Origin: Bradysia coprophila
Lineage: Eukaryota; Arthropoda; Insecta; Diptera; Sciaridae
DNA: 64,000 nt
Assembly (NCBI RefSeq): GCF_014529535.1
Contig: NW_023503416.1
Location: 434,001-498,000 of the forward strand
Reading direction: 5' to 3'
Shown here: positions 51,020-63,069 of the stretch, in pieces
Numbering within the stretch: position 1 is the stretch's first letter
How the letters are laid out: every line of letters begins with the position of its first letter
Notes under the pieces: generated by a model
The model's database searches: none
What the model saw: only the letters and a program-made list of their open reading frames with translations
Told to the model about the DNA's origin: nothing
Made by a program: the position numbers and the translations under genes

Positions 51020-52636
51020 TTTAATTTTTATCTCCCTGTAGGCACGATAACCTAAACAGCTAAACGAACTACAGCAATTACCTATTTTCATATTATAGAT
51101 TGATTTCAAAAGATTTAAATCAAGGGAAGTGCGTCACGTAAACTTTTGTTCGAGTCATGATGATATGAAGCGGATGATAAGCGGTAAATTCTATTGTCCC
51201 GTAACCATTTCATTATAAGATAGTGAACATATGGGACGAAGTGCATTCTATTAGATACAAGAATTTGGCAAGCTAATGTAGCAAGACAACCCTGTTGACC
51301 AGGAGTAGAAGATCTTTGTTTATTTAGTTTAGTTTAGTTTAGTTGAAATTGAGAACATTGTTTCTGTTTTTGGTAAAAGTGAATTCCACAATGATAAAAT
51401 TCTCTATAATCATTCGAGAACCGATCGCTTTGTAACGTATATACACTACCACTACACACACATACTTCATTGAATGAGTTTTTGGGTACACATCAAGAGA
51501 TCGATATTTGAGACTCTATTTTTCTTTGCATTGCCAGGCTTTCATATTGTTTTTGCTTAAAAACTAGTTTCCAATCTTTTTCGTTCTGGCTACGATTTAT
51601 TTCTAAATTCAGATTTTGAAACACTGAGCTTAACTGAACCTTCAAAATAGAAATAAATTCTTTAGCATTATTTGCAAGTTTCGAAAAAGGTGAGGATTTC
51701 GTCCATACACTATATAGGGTATTCTGAGGGAGTGCGGTGAACGTCTCGGAAGAAACGGAAGAAATTGAATTTATTCTTATTTTTCCAATTAAAATCTAAA
51801 AATTTTTTAAGAAACACCCCACACAATGTTTTCACCTTTTGAGGTTTTTGTGGGATTTTGTTTCTTTAAGACCTTTATGAAACGAATAAGTGAGGTCTCA
51901 GATATGAAGAGCTGTGTTAATGTAAATTGGTTTCAATTACGTTATTTACGTAATGTTTAAAGTCTAACTTTTTCAAGGAAACAAAAATTTGGACGACAAG
52001 ATGCGGAAAACCACTAACCTGAAACTAATGCTATTGTCTTGTCGTACTACGGCCTATTTAGACAGACTCAGAGTTAAGGAAGAAAGATATTACCTTTAAT
52101 GCCTCTTTTGACTCCAATTGGTTTCGCACGTAGACTAGACCAAGAAACCTACGGCATAAATGTTCGACCAATTTAACTTTGATGTGTACCCCAAAGTCTG
52201 GCTGTTACAGTTAATAAACCACAAAAGTTAAAGATCATAGAATACCGATTTCTCAATTTATGCAGGTCCCAATCAACGATCTCTTACCGACAACGACGAT
52301 AAAAATAAACTACAAAGTATGTCTACTACCTCTCTTACATACACCAATTGATAAAACAAAAGAAGTAGAAGATTTTTAAGGCCATAATGATGTCAGGATT
52401 TTACGGCAATATGCTTGCAGTTTGTAATAGGGTTGATTCTAGATTTAATCGTGACCGAACCACTACATTTTCTTGAAATTGAATATCTGTTTAATTAAAC
52501 AGATTAACAACCAATTACATACAAAATTATGTAATCGTGAGTGTGTACGTACAAGCAATAAGAATGCAAAAAAAAAATATTATAATTTCAGACAACACGC
52601 TTTTTTTCTCGCACTGCTGCGTTCCATTCAAAAACA
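51020..52636. other. AT-rich intergenic DNA
   Basis: Contains a TTTAG microsatellite near 51319-51342 and one copy of the recurring word near 52360. No gene is supported. The acid sphingomyelinase promoter should lie at the right edge. Confidence 0.4.
51319..51342. repeat. TTTAG short tandem repeat
   Basis: Four to five imperfect copies of TTTAG in tandem. It is a simple microsatellite. Confidence 0.6.
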
Positions 52637-55600
52637 ATGTTCATTCGCTATGCCTTCCTCCTGATATTCAACTACTTAGTTATTTCAACATTCGGTAAAT
52701 ACGACATGAAACAAAAATTTGAATATTCAGAACCAAACAGTATTGTTACATCGTCTTCATTGTGTGTATAGGTCATCCATTCATATTCACATCCACCGGA
52801 AATAATCGAAGACAATACACAAAATGGACGAGCCCTGTGGATGAATGGAATATTACCAGTCTACCCAGAAGCATAGTGCCACATCTAAAACCTCGGAATG
52901 GCACGCATCAGTTGCCAATGGTTAGACCAGATGCCGGTGATGAAGGTGCCGGTTTGGAACGGCTCAAAGAATTAAAGGTAATTTATCGGATTTATCTGAC
53001 CTGCAACACTGGTTATAATTACAGATTTTATTGTTTTCAATAGGAAAATAGTACAGCACGTATGCTGTGGTATGAATCGTCTGATATCCATTCGTTAACA
53101 CATTATCCACCATTCGTTGATAAAGCACTGAAATTGTTCAATTTAAAACAAGTTGCGCATGAAATTGAAACAAGTGTAATGTCGAAAGTATCATGTACTG
53201 CATGCAAAGCAGGTATGTTACATTCAGTCTGCTTTAAGAAATTGTAAATTTTATTATTTTTGTTATTAGACTCGAGAGCATGAAACATGAAAGTATTTTT
53301 GATTTGTAATTTAAATTTAGGTACGAAGTGAAGTGTACTCTTCAATGAATATGCGGACAGAAAAGCCATCATACCACCTACACTCACTTCTTTTAATTTA
53401 TTTAAAATTCGAATTCCATAATTTTAGGTGCTGGACTACTGCAACACTATATTCAATCGGGAAAAACTAAAGACGAAATCATCAAGACGATATACCAGTA
53501 CTGTGTGAACTTAAAGATCCAAAGCCCACGAGTCTGTGAAGGTGTCAGTCAATTATTCGGAGTCGAAGTGATCTACGTGCTTAAACGGGTTACTATCGGT
53601 CCGGATGAAATTTGCAGTTTCGTTATCGGTGATGCATGTGGTGACGTATATAATCCGTATCATGAATGGGAGGTCGAATTTCCGCCCGTACCCAAACCGG
53701 CTGTAGTTGATATTCCGTTGCCGAAAGAGGGCGTACCTACTTTTAAGGTCCTTCATCTATCTGATACGCACTATGATCCGTATTATGCCGAAGGATCGAA
53801 TGCTGATTGTAATGAACCTTTGTGTTGCCGCTTAACGAATGGCAGGCCATTGACTCCCAATAATGCTGCTGGAAAATGGGGTGACTATAGGAAATGTGAT
53901 ACACCCAAACGTACTGTAGATCATATGGTAAGGGATTGACTTCTTATCGTCGTGTTAATCTTGAATTTTTAATTTTTTTTTGCTTTGTCAGCTGGACCAT
54001 ATTGCCGACACTCATGCGGTAAGCTACTTTGAAATCATTTTTAATTGTCACATTTTTTTTGAATAAGCAGATCAATTTCAGGACATTGATTATATACTTT
54101 GGACAGGTGACCTTCCACCACACGATGTTTGGAATCAAACGAAAGAAGAAAATTTGAAAATTATTAAGGAAACCGTTAAGCAGATGTCTGAGAAATTTCC
54201 AGGAATTCCAATTTTTCCAGCATTGGGTAACCATGAAAGTGCTCCAGTTAATAGGTAGTGTTACGGTGACAAACCAATGTGAATTGTGTACTGATTAACG
54301 TTTCCTTCCAGTTTTCCTCCACCGTATGTTCAACAAGTCGATAGTTCAATATCATGGCTGTATGATGAATTAGATGTCCAGGTAGTTATGAGAGAACTCA
54401 CAAAGTATGATCATAAAAGACTAATCAACAATCTGTTTAATTCATAGTGGCGAAACTGGCTTCCTAGCAGCGTTTCCCATACTGTGCGAAGAGGTGCTTT
54501 CTACTCGGTGTTGGTTCGACCGGGTTTTCGTATTATCTCTCTCAATATGAACTATTGCAACAACAAAAACTGGTGGCTACTGCTCAATTCGACCGATCCA
54601 GCAACGGAATTACAATGGTTCATTTATGAGCTTCAGAGTGCTGAATTTTCCAACGAAAAGGTGCACATTATCGGCCATATACCACCAGGCCACTCCGATT
54701 GTCTGAAAGTGTGGTCGAGAAATTATTACCGAATCATATCAAGGTACGAGAGTACCATTACCGCGCAGTTCTTTGGACACACTCATTTCGACGAGTTCGA
54801 GGGTAAGTCGAATCGAAATCTTCTGATTGCGGGAATCCCTTGACTAACCGAGAAATTTTCTTTCCGTAGTGTTCTACGATCCAGTCAATCTAGGTAAGTT
54901 TCAATTGATATATTCTTCTTGATGTTCACCTAATGCTTACTGAACATTTGTGACATTTTGCTACAGGACGAGCGACAAATATTGCTTATATCGGACCCAG
55001 TGTCACCCCTTACAATGACCTCAACCCAGGATATAGAATTTATTATGTGGATGGAGACCATGATCACACGACGCGTATGGTAAGTGTCACTGCTATACCA
55101 CTTGAGATATTAGCAATATTACCGGGCTATTTACAGGTGATCGACCATGAGAATTGGATTATGAATTTGAGGGAAGCAAATCTGTACGATTACCCCATTT
55201 GGTATAAGTTGTACTCAACTCGAGTCGCCTATGGAATGAAGGGCCTACGTCCGTCCGATTGGGATGAACTTGTCAATACAATGACAAACAATCCGGAAGT
55301 GTTCGATTTGTATTACAAGTAAGACATTCCTTCTCCATATTTGCGTTTTGGTGTTTCATTTGACTCACAACTAGGCACTACTGGAAAAACTCTCCGGTAC
55401 GACCGCCATGTGACCCGGAGTGCAAAAAGCGAACATTGTGTGACGCAAAGAGCGGTCGCAGTCACGATCGTAAACATTTCTGCGAAGAAGTTGAATCGAA
55501 AATTGACGAAGGCTCATCAAATAAAGGCTGGAAGGCTTGGCTATACCGTGGATTTAGTGTATCGTATGTACTTCAGAAAATTTTACCATTTTTATCATAA

Positions 55601-56901
55601 AGGCTACTGACAACATTTAAAATGCAATATATTCGCTCGGAAATGGTATCTGGCCCTGATGTCTTTTATGGAGAAAATGAAATTGTAAATATTCCGTGTT
55701 TATGTTCGTTTGCTTTGGAATTGACTAACCAAGTGTTTCTGTTGAGTTTTTCTTTGGGACAACTGCACAGAGGTGGCTGAAGCATTTTCTGAAGAGCCTA
55801 TGAGAATCTAGACGTTCCTAGGTCGATAGCGAGTTTAAAAGAATGATTTTGGAATAGAATGGAAACGATGACAAAAAGATATCAGGGGCTTACGTGTCGT
55901 TTTCCATTCGGTTCATCCGTTATCTTTACATAATCAAAGGCTACCGAAAAGAGATTGTCTATCTATCAGTTAAAAAGGCCTAGATGGAAGAAGTCATAAG
56001 TGCGATACCTTGACACCATAAAAAAATATCTTCAAAAATCTCGCAGATGGCCATTATGGCCACTACATTGCGATAAGAGACGAGAAAGGTTACCAAAGAT
56101 TGTTTACTCAGACAACTAGTAGAAATTGTGAATTAGTATAGATAACAGCACTCAGTGTCAAGGTAGGTTTTCAATCATGACAAGCATAACACCAGTATAA
56201 ACATCAATTTTAACAATCGCGGAGTGTCGGTACAGGTATTGTCTAGGTCTTACAAACGATATTTGTCGTTTTACTATCAAATCTATTACTTCATTTGATC
56301 GGAAAGTATGTTCCAGATATTTCAAATCTTTTACTTCACTTCTTTGAACATGCTTTTTGCTGTAGGGCCGTTATGTGTCAAAGCTTGTCATTTGTTTCTG
56401 AAGTCTTTATCAATAACAGATGGTAGACGTCCGTAACAGGTTAAGAACTTTAATAATGCGAGAGTTGTAATCGTGCTTTTAATGCGTGTAAATGATTAGT
56501 TTGTTCTAGCACATTTGCGATCCGCATAACATTTTAACATTGACCACAGTGTTGTGAATACAATTCAAAATTGGTGACGGTAACAACACTAACCCTAAAA
56601 ACAAAACATAAACTTTTCCAGAGATTTACCAGCAAGCACCTCCAATACAGTAACCACCGAGACAAATCCGAAAAGTAATTGCTCAACTGAGGAACAGCAA
56701 CTGAAATCGATTTTAACAAATCAAGTTGACCCATGCGCTTCTGACGAATTTCTAGCCGAAATAGGAGGTGAAAACGAGCATCGAGAATCATTTACATATC
56801 CGAAGGAGACGGTGTCCTACGAACGAGATCATCAATCTTATCTGGTGGATCAATTAAATGTCGGCTTAAATGCTATCCGTGTTGTGTGTCCGTGGTGTTA
56901 G
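52637..56901 (+). CDS. Asm: Acid sphingomyelinase (SMPD1/Asm family)
   Basis: Thirteen exons (52637-52694, 52772-52977, 53044-53212, 53428-53927, 53992-54018, 54082-54254, 54312-54381, 54448-54802, 54870-54893, 54967-55079, 55137-55318, 55375-55563, 56622-56901) give 781 aa. Order: signal peptide ([17 protein letters not shown]); saposin-B domain ([12 protein letters not shown] to [11 protein letters not shown]); a metallophosphatase with [15 protein letters not shown] and CCRLTNG, then [27 protein letters not shown] and [15 protein letters not shown], the Zn-binding His/Asp/Asn set; then [20 protein letters not shown]. It hydrolyses sphingomyelin to ceramide in lysosomes or after secretion. 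Exons 5 and 9 are 27- and 24-nt microexons. The C-terminus extends about 90 aa beyond the usual end. Intron 12 holds a dispersed repeat. Confidence 0.93.
55897..56267 (+). repeat. Dispersed repeat, copy A (371 bp), in Asm intron 12
   Basis: Closely matches 57644-57954 in the same orientation from CATTCGGTTCATCCGTTATC through to ACGATATTTGTC. It has about 60 internal bases missing from copy B. No coding capacity, tRNA-like box or terminal inverted repeat is evident, so the class is unknown. Confidence 0.85.
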
Positions 56902-58840
56902 GATTGAATTATTGTTAACATAATTGTATATTTCGGTGAGAGGTCTCTCTGTTAAATGTAAATATTTTGATTTTTGGCTTGAAACTACTATGGATGTATA
57001 CATAATTAAAGAACCAAACGATTCAAAGTAACCAAAGTCTCATTGGAATTTTCTTTTTTTTTGTTCGAATTCCCAATTTCAGAATGAACGTACTGATGTC
57101 AATAACGAGATTACCCAAGTATGTAATGGGATATGGATAACAGATGGACCACTGAAAATGATGTGTGCGCTTGTGGATGGAGAAAGGAAAATTTCGAGTA
57201 TTTATTCGGTGTGAAAGTGAGATTGATTGATAATTGTATTTTTGTGATAATTAAATTGAGAATAAAAATATGTAAAGGCAAAAGATGCTAGAAAAGTGAG
57301 TTTATTTCGTGATCTCTCAACGAAAAATACAAGCAGTGAGCTCTAATAAAATATTTTTTATCGATCTGTGAGTTGATTGGACCTTTTTTCTCCATAAATA
57401 CCATATTCCTCTCCGAAGGGAGGGGTTTGAAAAATTCTTTTTTGGTACGAAAAGACGCGGTCTGATAAATTCAACGAATGGCTGGATGATTTATAGACTC
57501 GGGATTAATCAGAGTGAATCGATTTTAACCACATGAAAATCCTCTCTTGCTTTAGAAACACTAATTATTATTGTTGATAAATTCAAAATTTTAATTTACA
57601 TTATTCAAAAGAAACATCAAAAAATGAGTACAACATGACCGTATCGTTTTACATTCGGTTCATCCGTTATCTTTACATAATCAAAGGCTACCGAAAAGAG
57701 ATTGTCCATCTATCAGTTAAAAAGGCCTAGATGGAAGAAGTCATAGGTGCGATACCTTGACACCATACAAAAAATATCTTCAAAAATCTCGCAGATGGCC
57801 ACTATGGTAGAAATTGTGAATGAGTATAGATAATAGCACTCAGTGTCAAGGTAGGATTTTACACATGGCAAGCATAACACCAGTATAAACATCAATTATA
57901 AAAATCGCGGAGTGTCGGTACAGGTATTGTCCAGGTCTTACAGACGATATTTGTCTGTTGTTCGGCTGGTACGAACAAACTAAAGAATACACCAAGTCAA
58001 TGACCCCGTCTTACTCAAGAATGTTCTAAATGGTGGGAGCGACTCACACATGAACCCTGATTCTCAAACGACAACTGAAGGGTTCTCAATCACGTCAGCC
58101 TATTTTTCGAGCTTTCATATAGTCAAAAAAAATTACTTCCTTTAAATCGCAAGAAGAATACCTTTACGTCCTCAAATCCCTTCGAAGAGTCGTTTAATCT
58201 TCACGAAAAAAAAATTATCTCATTCACAACCGGTAAGTTTATTGAAGGAAGGCCGAAAGAATAACCATAACCAGACCTTCGCAATGTCATCATGATTGTA
58301 TTGTCATAGAGTGAGACCATGGACTACCGATATATCACTGATCATAAAATCTAGAATATCTCAGGTTAATGAAGTATGATGCAGAGAAAGGTATGTTAAA
58401 GCTGTTAATGCTAATGAAGTAAAAGATTTTGAATAGGACATTGGGCGATACTTTAAACAAAAGTCTTGAAATCTATTCATGAAACGTTAGAGAACAAGCT
58501 AGGACCAACGTAGGAGAAAGGGGGGGTATTTTTCATACAAAAAATGTGTATGTGCAACATTCACTTTATTAATTTCTGTTCATTTAAGTTTAACACTCAT
58601 CATTGACTCACTATGATTATATTGAAGACATATACACTTAATACTTTTTGAAGCTTTTACAATTATTTAAATTCTTTCTATTTTGATTTCCTGTCTTCTA
58701 ATTAACACTTAGTGATTTGAACATGAAATAATTTAATGAATTTATCCGAGCTGCATTCGGTCGCTTTCGCAAAACTTACTCGATTCCTTACACCTAATGC
58801 TTTTAATTTAAAATTAATCATATCACATTGTCCAGCCCAT
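56902..58840. other. Asm 3' flank and intergenic DNA
   Basis: A spliceable-looking open frame lies at 57083-57214 (see findings). Repeat copy B occupies 57644-57954. The 3' UTR of the AOX gene presumably covers the right edge; minus-strand AATAAA candidates occur near 58565. Confidence 0.4.
57644..57954 (+). repeat. Dispersed repeat, copy B (311 bp)
   Basis: Second copy of the repeat in Asm intron 12. It differs by scattered substitutions and by an internal deletion just after GATGGCCACTATGG. Each copy keeps the unit AAAAAGGCCTAGATGGAAGA. Confidence 0.85.
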
Positions 58841-59888
58841 TTAGGGTTTTTTCTTTTCATTCAATTTCTTCAAAAGGAACGGATTTGGGTCCAAGTCTGG
58901 ATCCAGAGCAGCAAAGGCATGATTCACGTCTCGGTGATGCGCCTCGTCCGCTCGAATGCACTTAACTACGTCACGTACGGTCGCGTCAGCATCCAATTTG
59001 TAGTAATTTACAGCAATATGTGGAGCTGCTTCATCGCCCCATCTCTTCAAATGTTCCGGCCCATTCATATCGTCCAAAAGACCCGTATACGTTTTCACTG
59101 CTTCTTCTTCTAAATAACCAACGAAGCGATGGCACGTTTTCGGAGTTATCAAATAGGTCAGGAAAAATGCGTTGAAAAACACTCCCTGCGCTCCAATCAC
59201 CATCAGCCGAAACATTAAACCGGGATCTTTCATTTTCATGAAGATGAGTAGGTGCATCCGTTCATTTTCTGCCTCTTCCAGTAGTGTGTGTATCCAACCA
59301 TAGTCTCTGTTCATCGATCGCAATGACTTCAAATGACGGGCCATTCCAGCTACCATGCCAGGTACACCTTGAAGCGAAGTAAATCGGTTAAATTGAGGAG
59401 CCGATTAAGGTACGAGAAAAAAATTAATTACCAGCAACGGTCTCGAGGAATAAGCACCGGTTTATCCAATCCCTTTTAGTCATATCTCCACCAGGTCCTT
59501 TATATCTGGACGCAAGGTCAAATCCGCCTCTCATACATTTAACAGCAAAAGAAGCCAGATGCTCATGCATTTTCTTTGGTTGATGATGCGTTTTTTCGAC
59601 TTTCAGATCGCTTTCATTGTAAATTGTGTGCGGAATAGGATTATCCCAAACATTTCTTCGAATTTTCTTTACATTTTCGTTGCCAAGTGGATGATTTCCC
59701 GACGATATCTTGAAATGTACGTCTCCAGGATTTGTTGCAGCATCTTTTGTATCAGTTGATTGGGGTTTGGATGAATAACTGGCCACTGGAAATGGTACAT
59801 TCAGTCCGAAACTGTTGCGGGACAGTGCAAGCAGAGTGGATGTTTTATTCATGTATGTACAGAGTGACGGTCGTAGAAGTTCCAACAT
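58841..59888 (-). CDS. AOX: Alternative oxidase (mitochondrial diiron ubiquinol oxidase)
   Basis: Two exons on the minus strand (59888-59432 and 59367-58841), joined by a 64-bp GT-AG intron in phase 1, give 327 aa. All AOX diiron ligands are in place: LET (Glu149), NERMHL (Glu188, His191), LEEEA (Glu240) and RADEAHH (Glu294, His297). Typical blocks GVPGMVAGM, RDYGWIHTLLEEAENERMHL and NAFFLTYLITPKTCHRFVGYLEEEA surround them. The N-terminus is a Ser/Arg/Leu-rich presequence suited to mitochondrial import. AOX sits on the matrix side of the inner membrane and oxidises ubiquinol with O2 without pumping protons, bypassing complexes III and IV. The C-terminus ends NPFLLKKLNEKKKP, only partly matching the NP[YF]xPG motif described for animal AOX. 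The spliced intron argues against bacterial contamination. Lost in Drosophila; presence here is notable. Confidence 0.95.
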
Positions 59889-61497
59889 TATGGTGGTAAT
59901 CTAAAAGAATACAGAAAATGTTCTTATAAAACTATTGTGACATTCCACTTCAGTTACACTGATAAGCAGTAAGATCTACTTGAAAATTAATGAATATCAT
60001 CGTCAAACACTACCTAACGAAACTACTTAACGAAAAGTCTTCCTTGTTTGTTAAAGGCGTAGATTTCAATCGTTACAATCTCGAAATGGCTTATTATACT
60101 GCTAGTGATTTTTAACTTGATTCCTGAAGCAAAATTGCTAACAATTGTGAATTCACATATTGGTATTGACTGAATTATTTGACTAGAACCAGCCATTTAC
60201 ACTGTTTTACCTACTAATCTCATATGATTGATATACAAAAATAATAAAACTTTCTTACGCAACCATTTCTACACGAAATTCGAACGCAATTTAATTTTTT
60301 CGATTTCTTGTTTTCGGAAACGTAAATCTTTTTATAAAAATAGAACAGCAAACAAAGTTGCTTACAGTGCCGACAGTAACTTAATTACATCGTCAAATCA
60401 AGGCAACACTTATTAGTCGAAAGATTCGTGAAATATAATAGAAGACTGTTGTAATAAGTCGAAAAATGCGATCAAAAATGATGAGCCAGTTTTGGTCGTA
60501 TTTTCCGACTCATAAGATCAATTCGAAATTAGAATCTGAATTTAGACACTAACTGGGGTATGTTACAAATTTCAATCGCTAGATCAAGATAACGTTAGCT
60601 TACTACACGTTGTGTTGTCGGGGAACACTTTTCATTATCTTGGTCTTGATTAGACCTTGAAACACAATCTTGTCAACGATAGAAAAAAAACTCTACACAT
60701 TTTCGATACGATATACATGAAACACCAAACGTTACACTGAATATTGAGAGATAATCGATTTTACAAATTTATCATCACTAATCACACTACATTAATTACA
60801 CCTCACTAACAGAATTTAATCAGTTGATGTAACCTTACCTTTAATTTTTTTCAAATGAAAAATCAAAAACTATCCGACTTTATTATTCACTGTATTCACT
60901 TCGCTGTTTCAACAACTTATGTTTGCGATTCTCTCTCAAAAGTTCATAATAAACAAATGTTGGAATTGCTAGCATGATGACATACAGAATTCTGTGGCGT
61001 CATAAATGTTTGAACGCTTGCGCTCTGCGATTTTTTCTGACTCTCTGAGTAAATTCTATGAATTAAAATGGTCAACATGTTTGGTATGGAGTGAAACATC
61101 TGTTTTGCAAGTTTGAATACCAACCTATATATACGCGCGAATTGTATGTTTATGTTATAATGTGAGCTCAGTGATGCAAATACTTCGTGCATTGTGAAAT
61201 GTTGAGCTTTCATGTTTATGGAGCTTTTGTTGCATTTTTTAGGAAACGGAAACGTAAACGACATTGTCAGGTCCGAATTGGGAGTAGTGGGAGATCAGGC
61301 TGTCGCTTTAGAGATCGTCCGAACGGCCGTCAGGTAGTCAGTACGGCCCTGGTCATTGTTGAGTACGTTTTAAAAAGCTTTTCTTTTGAAAGTAAACTTG
61401 ATTATTCGAATTACAAAAATAATAAATTTTTACTTTAAAATGCTCAGTTTTGTGTTTTGATCCAATGATAAATTCAATTTGTAAAAATAAAGAAGTA

Positions 61498-61621
61498 CAG
61501 TGAACGACATCTCAAATGTCTCACTGCCAAATTTTTCTGAGAATTTTATTGTGTCATTGCAAATTCACAATGACATTCTCTGAAAAAAATGACAGTGAGA
61601 CATTTGAGATGTCGTTCACTG
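61498..61621. mobile_element. 124-bp Tc1/mariner-like MITE
   Basis: TA at 61496-61497 and 61622-61623 flank near-perfect inverted repeats of about 30 bp beginning CAGTGAACGACATCTCAAAT. The centre is AT-rich. It is a textbook non-autonomous element. Confidence 0.88.
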
Positions 61622-61729
61622 TATTATTGTAAAATATAAATTTATTGCAGCCATTGTAACCCGTAACAACCCATCATTTTCTAATATAGACGACAATTTT
61701 CTTAGCGACTATTTTAAGGAATCAACTCT

Positions 61730-61877
61730 CCAAATTTTCAAAAAAAAATTCTACTTTTTACCGTATTTTCCTAATCATTTTTCGGATATTAGAAAAAAAA
61801 ATTTAGGAAAACCGGGAAAATGTATGAAAAATTGGTAAAAAATGGAAAAACTGTTTACCAGAAAAAGTCCCTGATTT
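61730..61877. repeat. Word-iterated A/T array ending AAGTCCCTG
   Basis: Repeats of GGAAAA, GGTAAA and their inverses (TTTTCC, TTTACC) fill about 150 bp and stop at AGAAAAAGTCCCTG. The ending matches those of the arrays at 18 kb and 31.6-32.2 kb. Confidence 0.45.
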
Positions 61878-63048
61878 TCCACCAATATAAAGCCTACCTG
61901 TGCAAAACTAAAACCAGAAAAGATCGAAGTGTTTTTCTAACTACATAATATCGTATCGTATGTACAATGTACATGTCCCCTTTCTGCATTTAGCAAGATT
62001 GATAGGTAGTCGTATTTGTAGACTTCATATTTCTAAAAAAATTGAGAGAATTCTCCAAACTTTCGGTATTTAGTTTCACTTAACGTTGAGTGCTTTTGAA
62101 AATAAAAGCTCAACAAGAAAAGAAAATTTCACAAAAGATGTCGCCACCAACACCACAATTGAATCCGAAAACATTGAAAATACCATATTTGTGTTGCCGG
62201 AAGCCCATAAAATATTCCAAAATGTATATATTCTCGTTCCATACCACACAACGTACTGATTATTTATGTCTAGACGACTGGCAGCACCATTATAAAATAC
62301 TCCCAAGAGGAACGAGAAACTAATGAAAATGGAATTGACTTCGATTAATTTCTCTAATAAAAAAAAATATGAAGAAAATCCCTAACCATACGGATAATTA
62401 TATAGTTTCCAATGGGCGAATGCAATCAATTAAAAATCGATGTCCGTCCTTTGTTAATAAATTAATTAAATTGCATTTTCATATAATTTTCATTGGAAAT
62501 TAACGGTGATGTGAGCAATTTTTTTTTATTCTCTCGTATTTATTAAATAAATAAAATTATTTTTCTCATGTTTTACGTTTTAATATGTCTTTCGTCTTTT
62601 AGTTTTGTAATCATGTAGTATATCTATATACATAATACCAAATAATACCATCCAATAGGGCCCTAGAGCGATTTTTTTTGAAATGTTCTATTATTAAAAT
62701 GTTTATGGTTGTTGTTTTCTTTCTGTTTTGTATATATAAATATCTATGTGCGATTACTTATATGACTTATATTTACGTGCGAGTGCCTATATTTATTGCT
62801 ATGGTTTAGTTTATTCAGAGGAGATGGATATGTGTGTGGCATGTGCATACTAAAATATCTGACTGGCCTTAGCACAGATACATATGTTCGGATAATGTGC
62901 GTTAGCTGACTGTGTGTGGTCTTCGATTTACTTATTGGGTGGTCTTATTTATTCGATGTGTGTGGTCCTCTGGCTGGTCCCTACTTTGCTGCCTCTTTTC
63001 TTCTTCGGTGTCTTTTTTTCCTTATACATTTTTCATATATTATTTTTA

Positions 63049-63069
63049 TTGTTGTTGTTGTTGTTGTTG
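63049..63069. repeat. GTT trinucleotide microsatellite
   Basis: About seven tandem GTT units within a T-rich stretch. Confidence 0.7.

Noticed and set aside
55341-55610. Frame running across Asm exon 12
   Set aside because: Wrong frame; the spliced frame gives the expected Cys-rich acid sphingomyelinase C-terminal region.
60944-61264. 106-aa minus-strand frame upstream of AOX
   Set aside because: Composition and lack of motifs fit a chance ORF in AT-rich DNA.
62076-62323. Opposing open frames on both strands near 62.1-62.3 kb
   Set aside because: Both strands are open at similar length with no recognisable motif; cannot decide, so not called.
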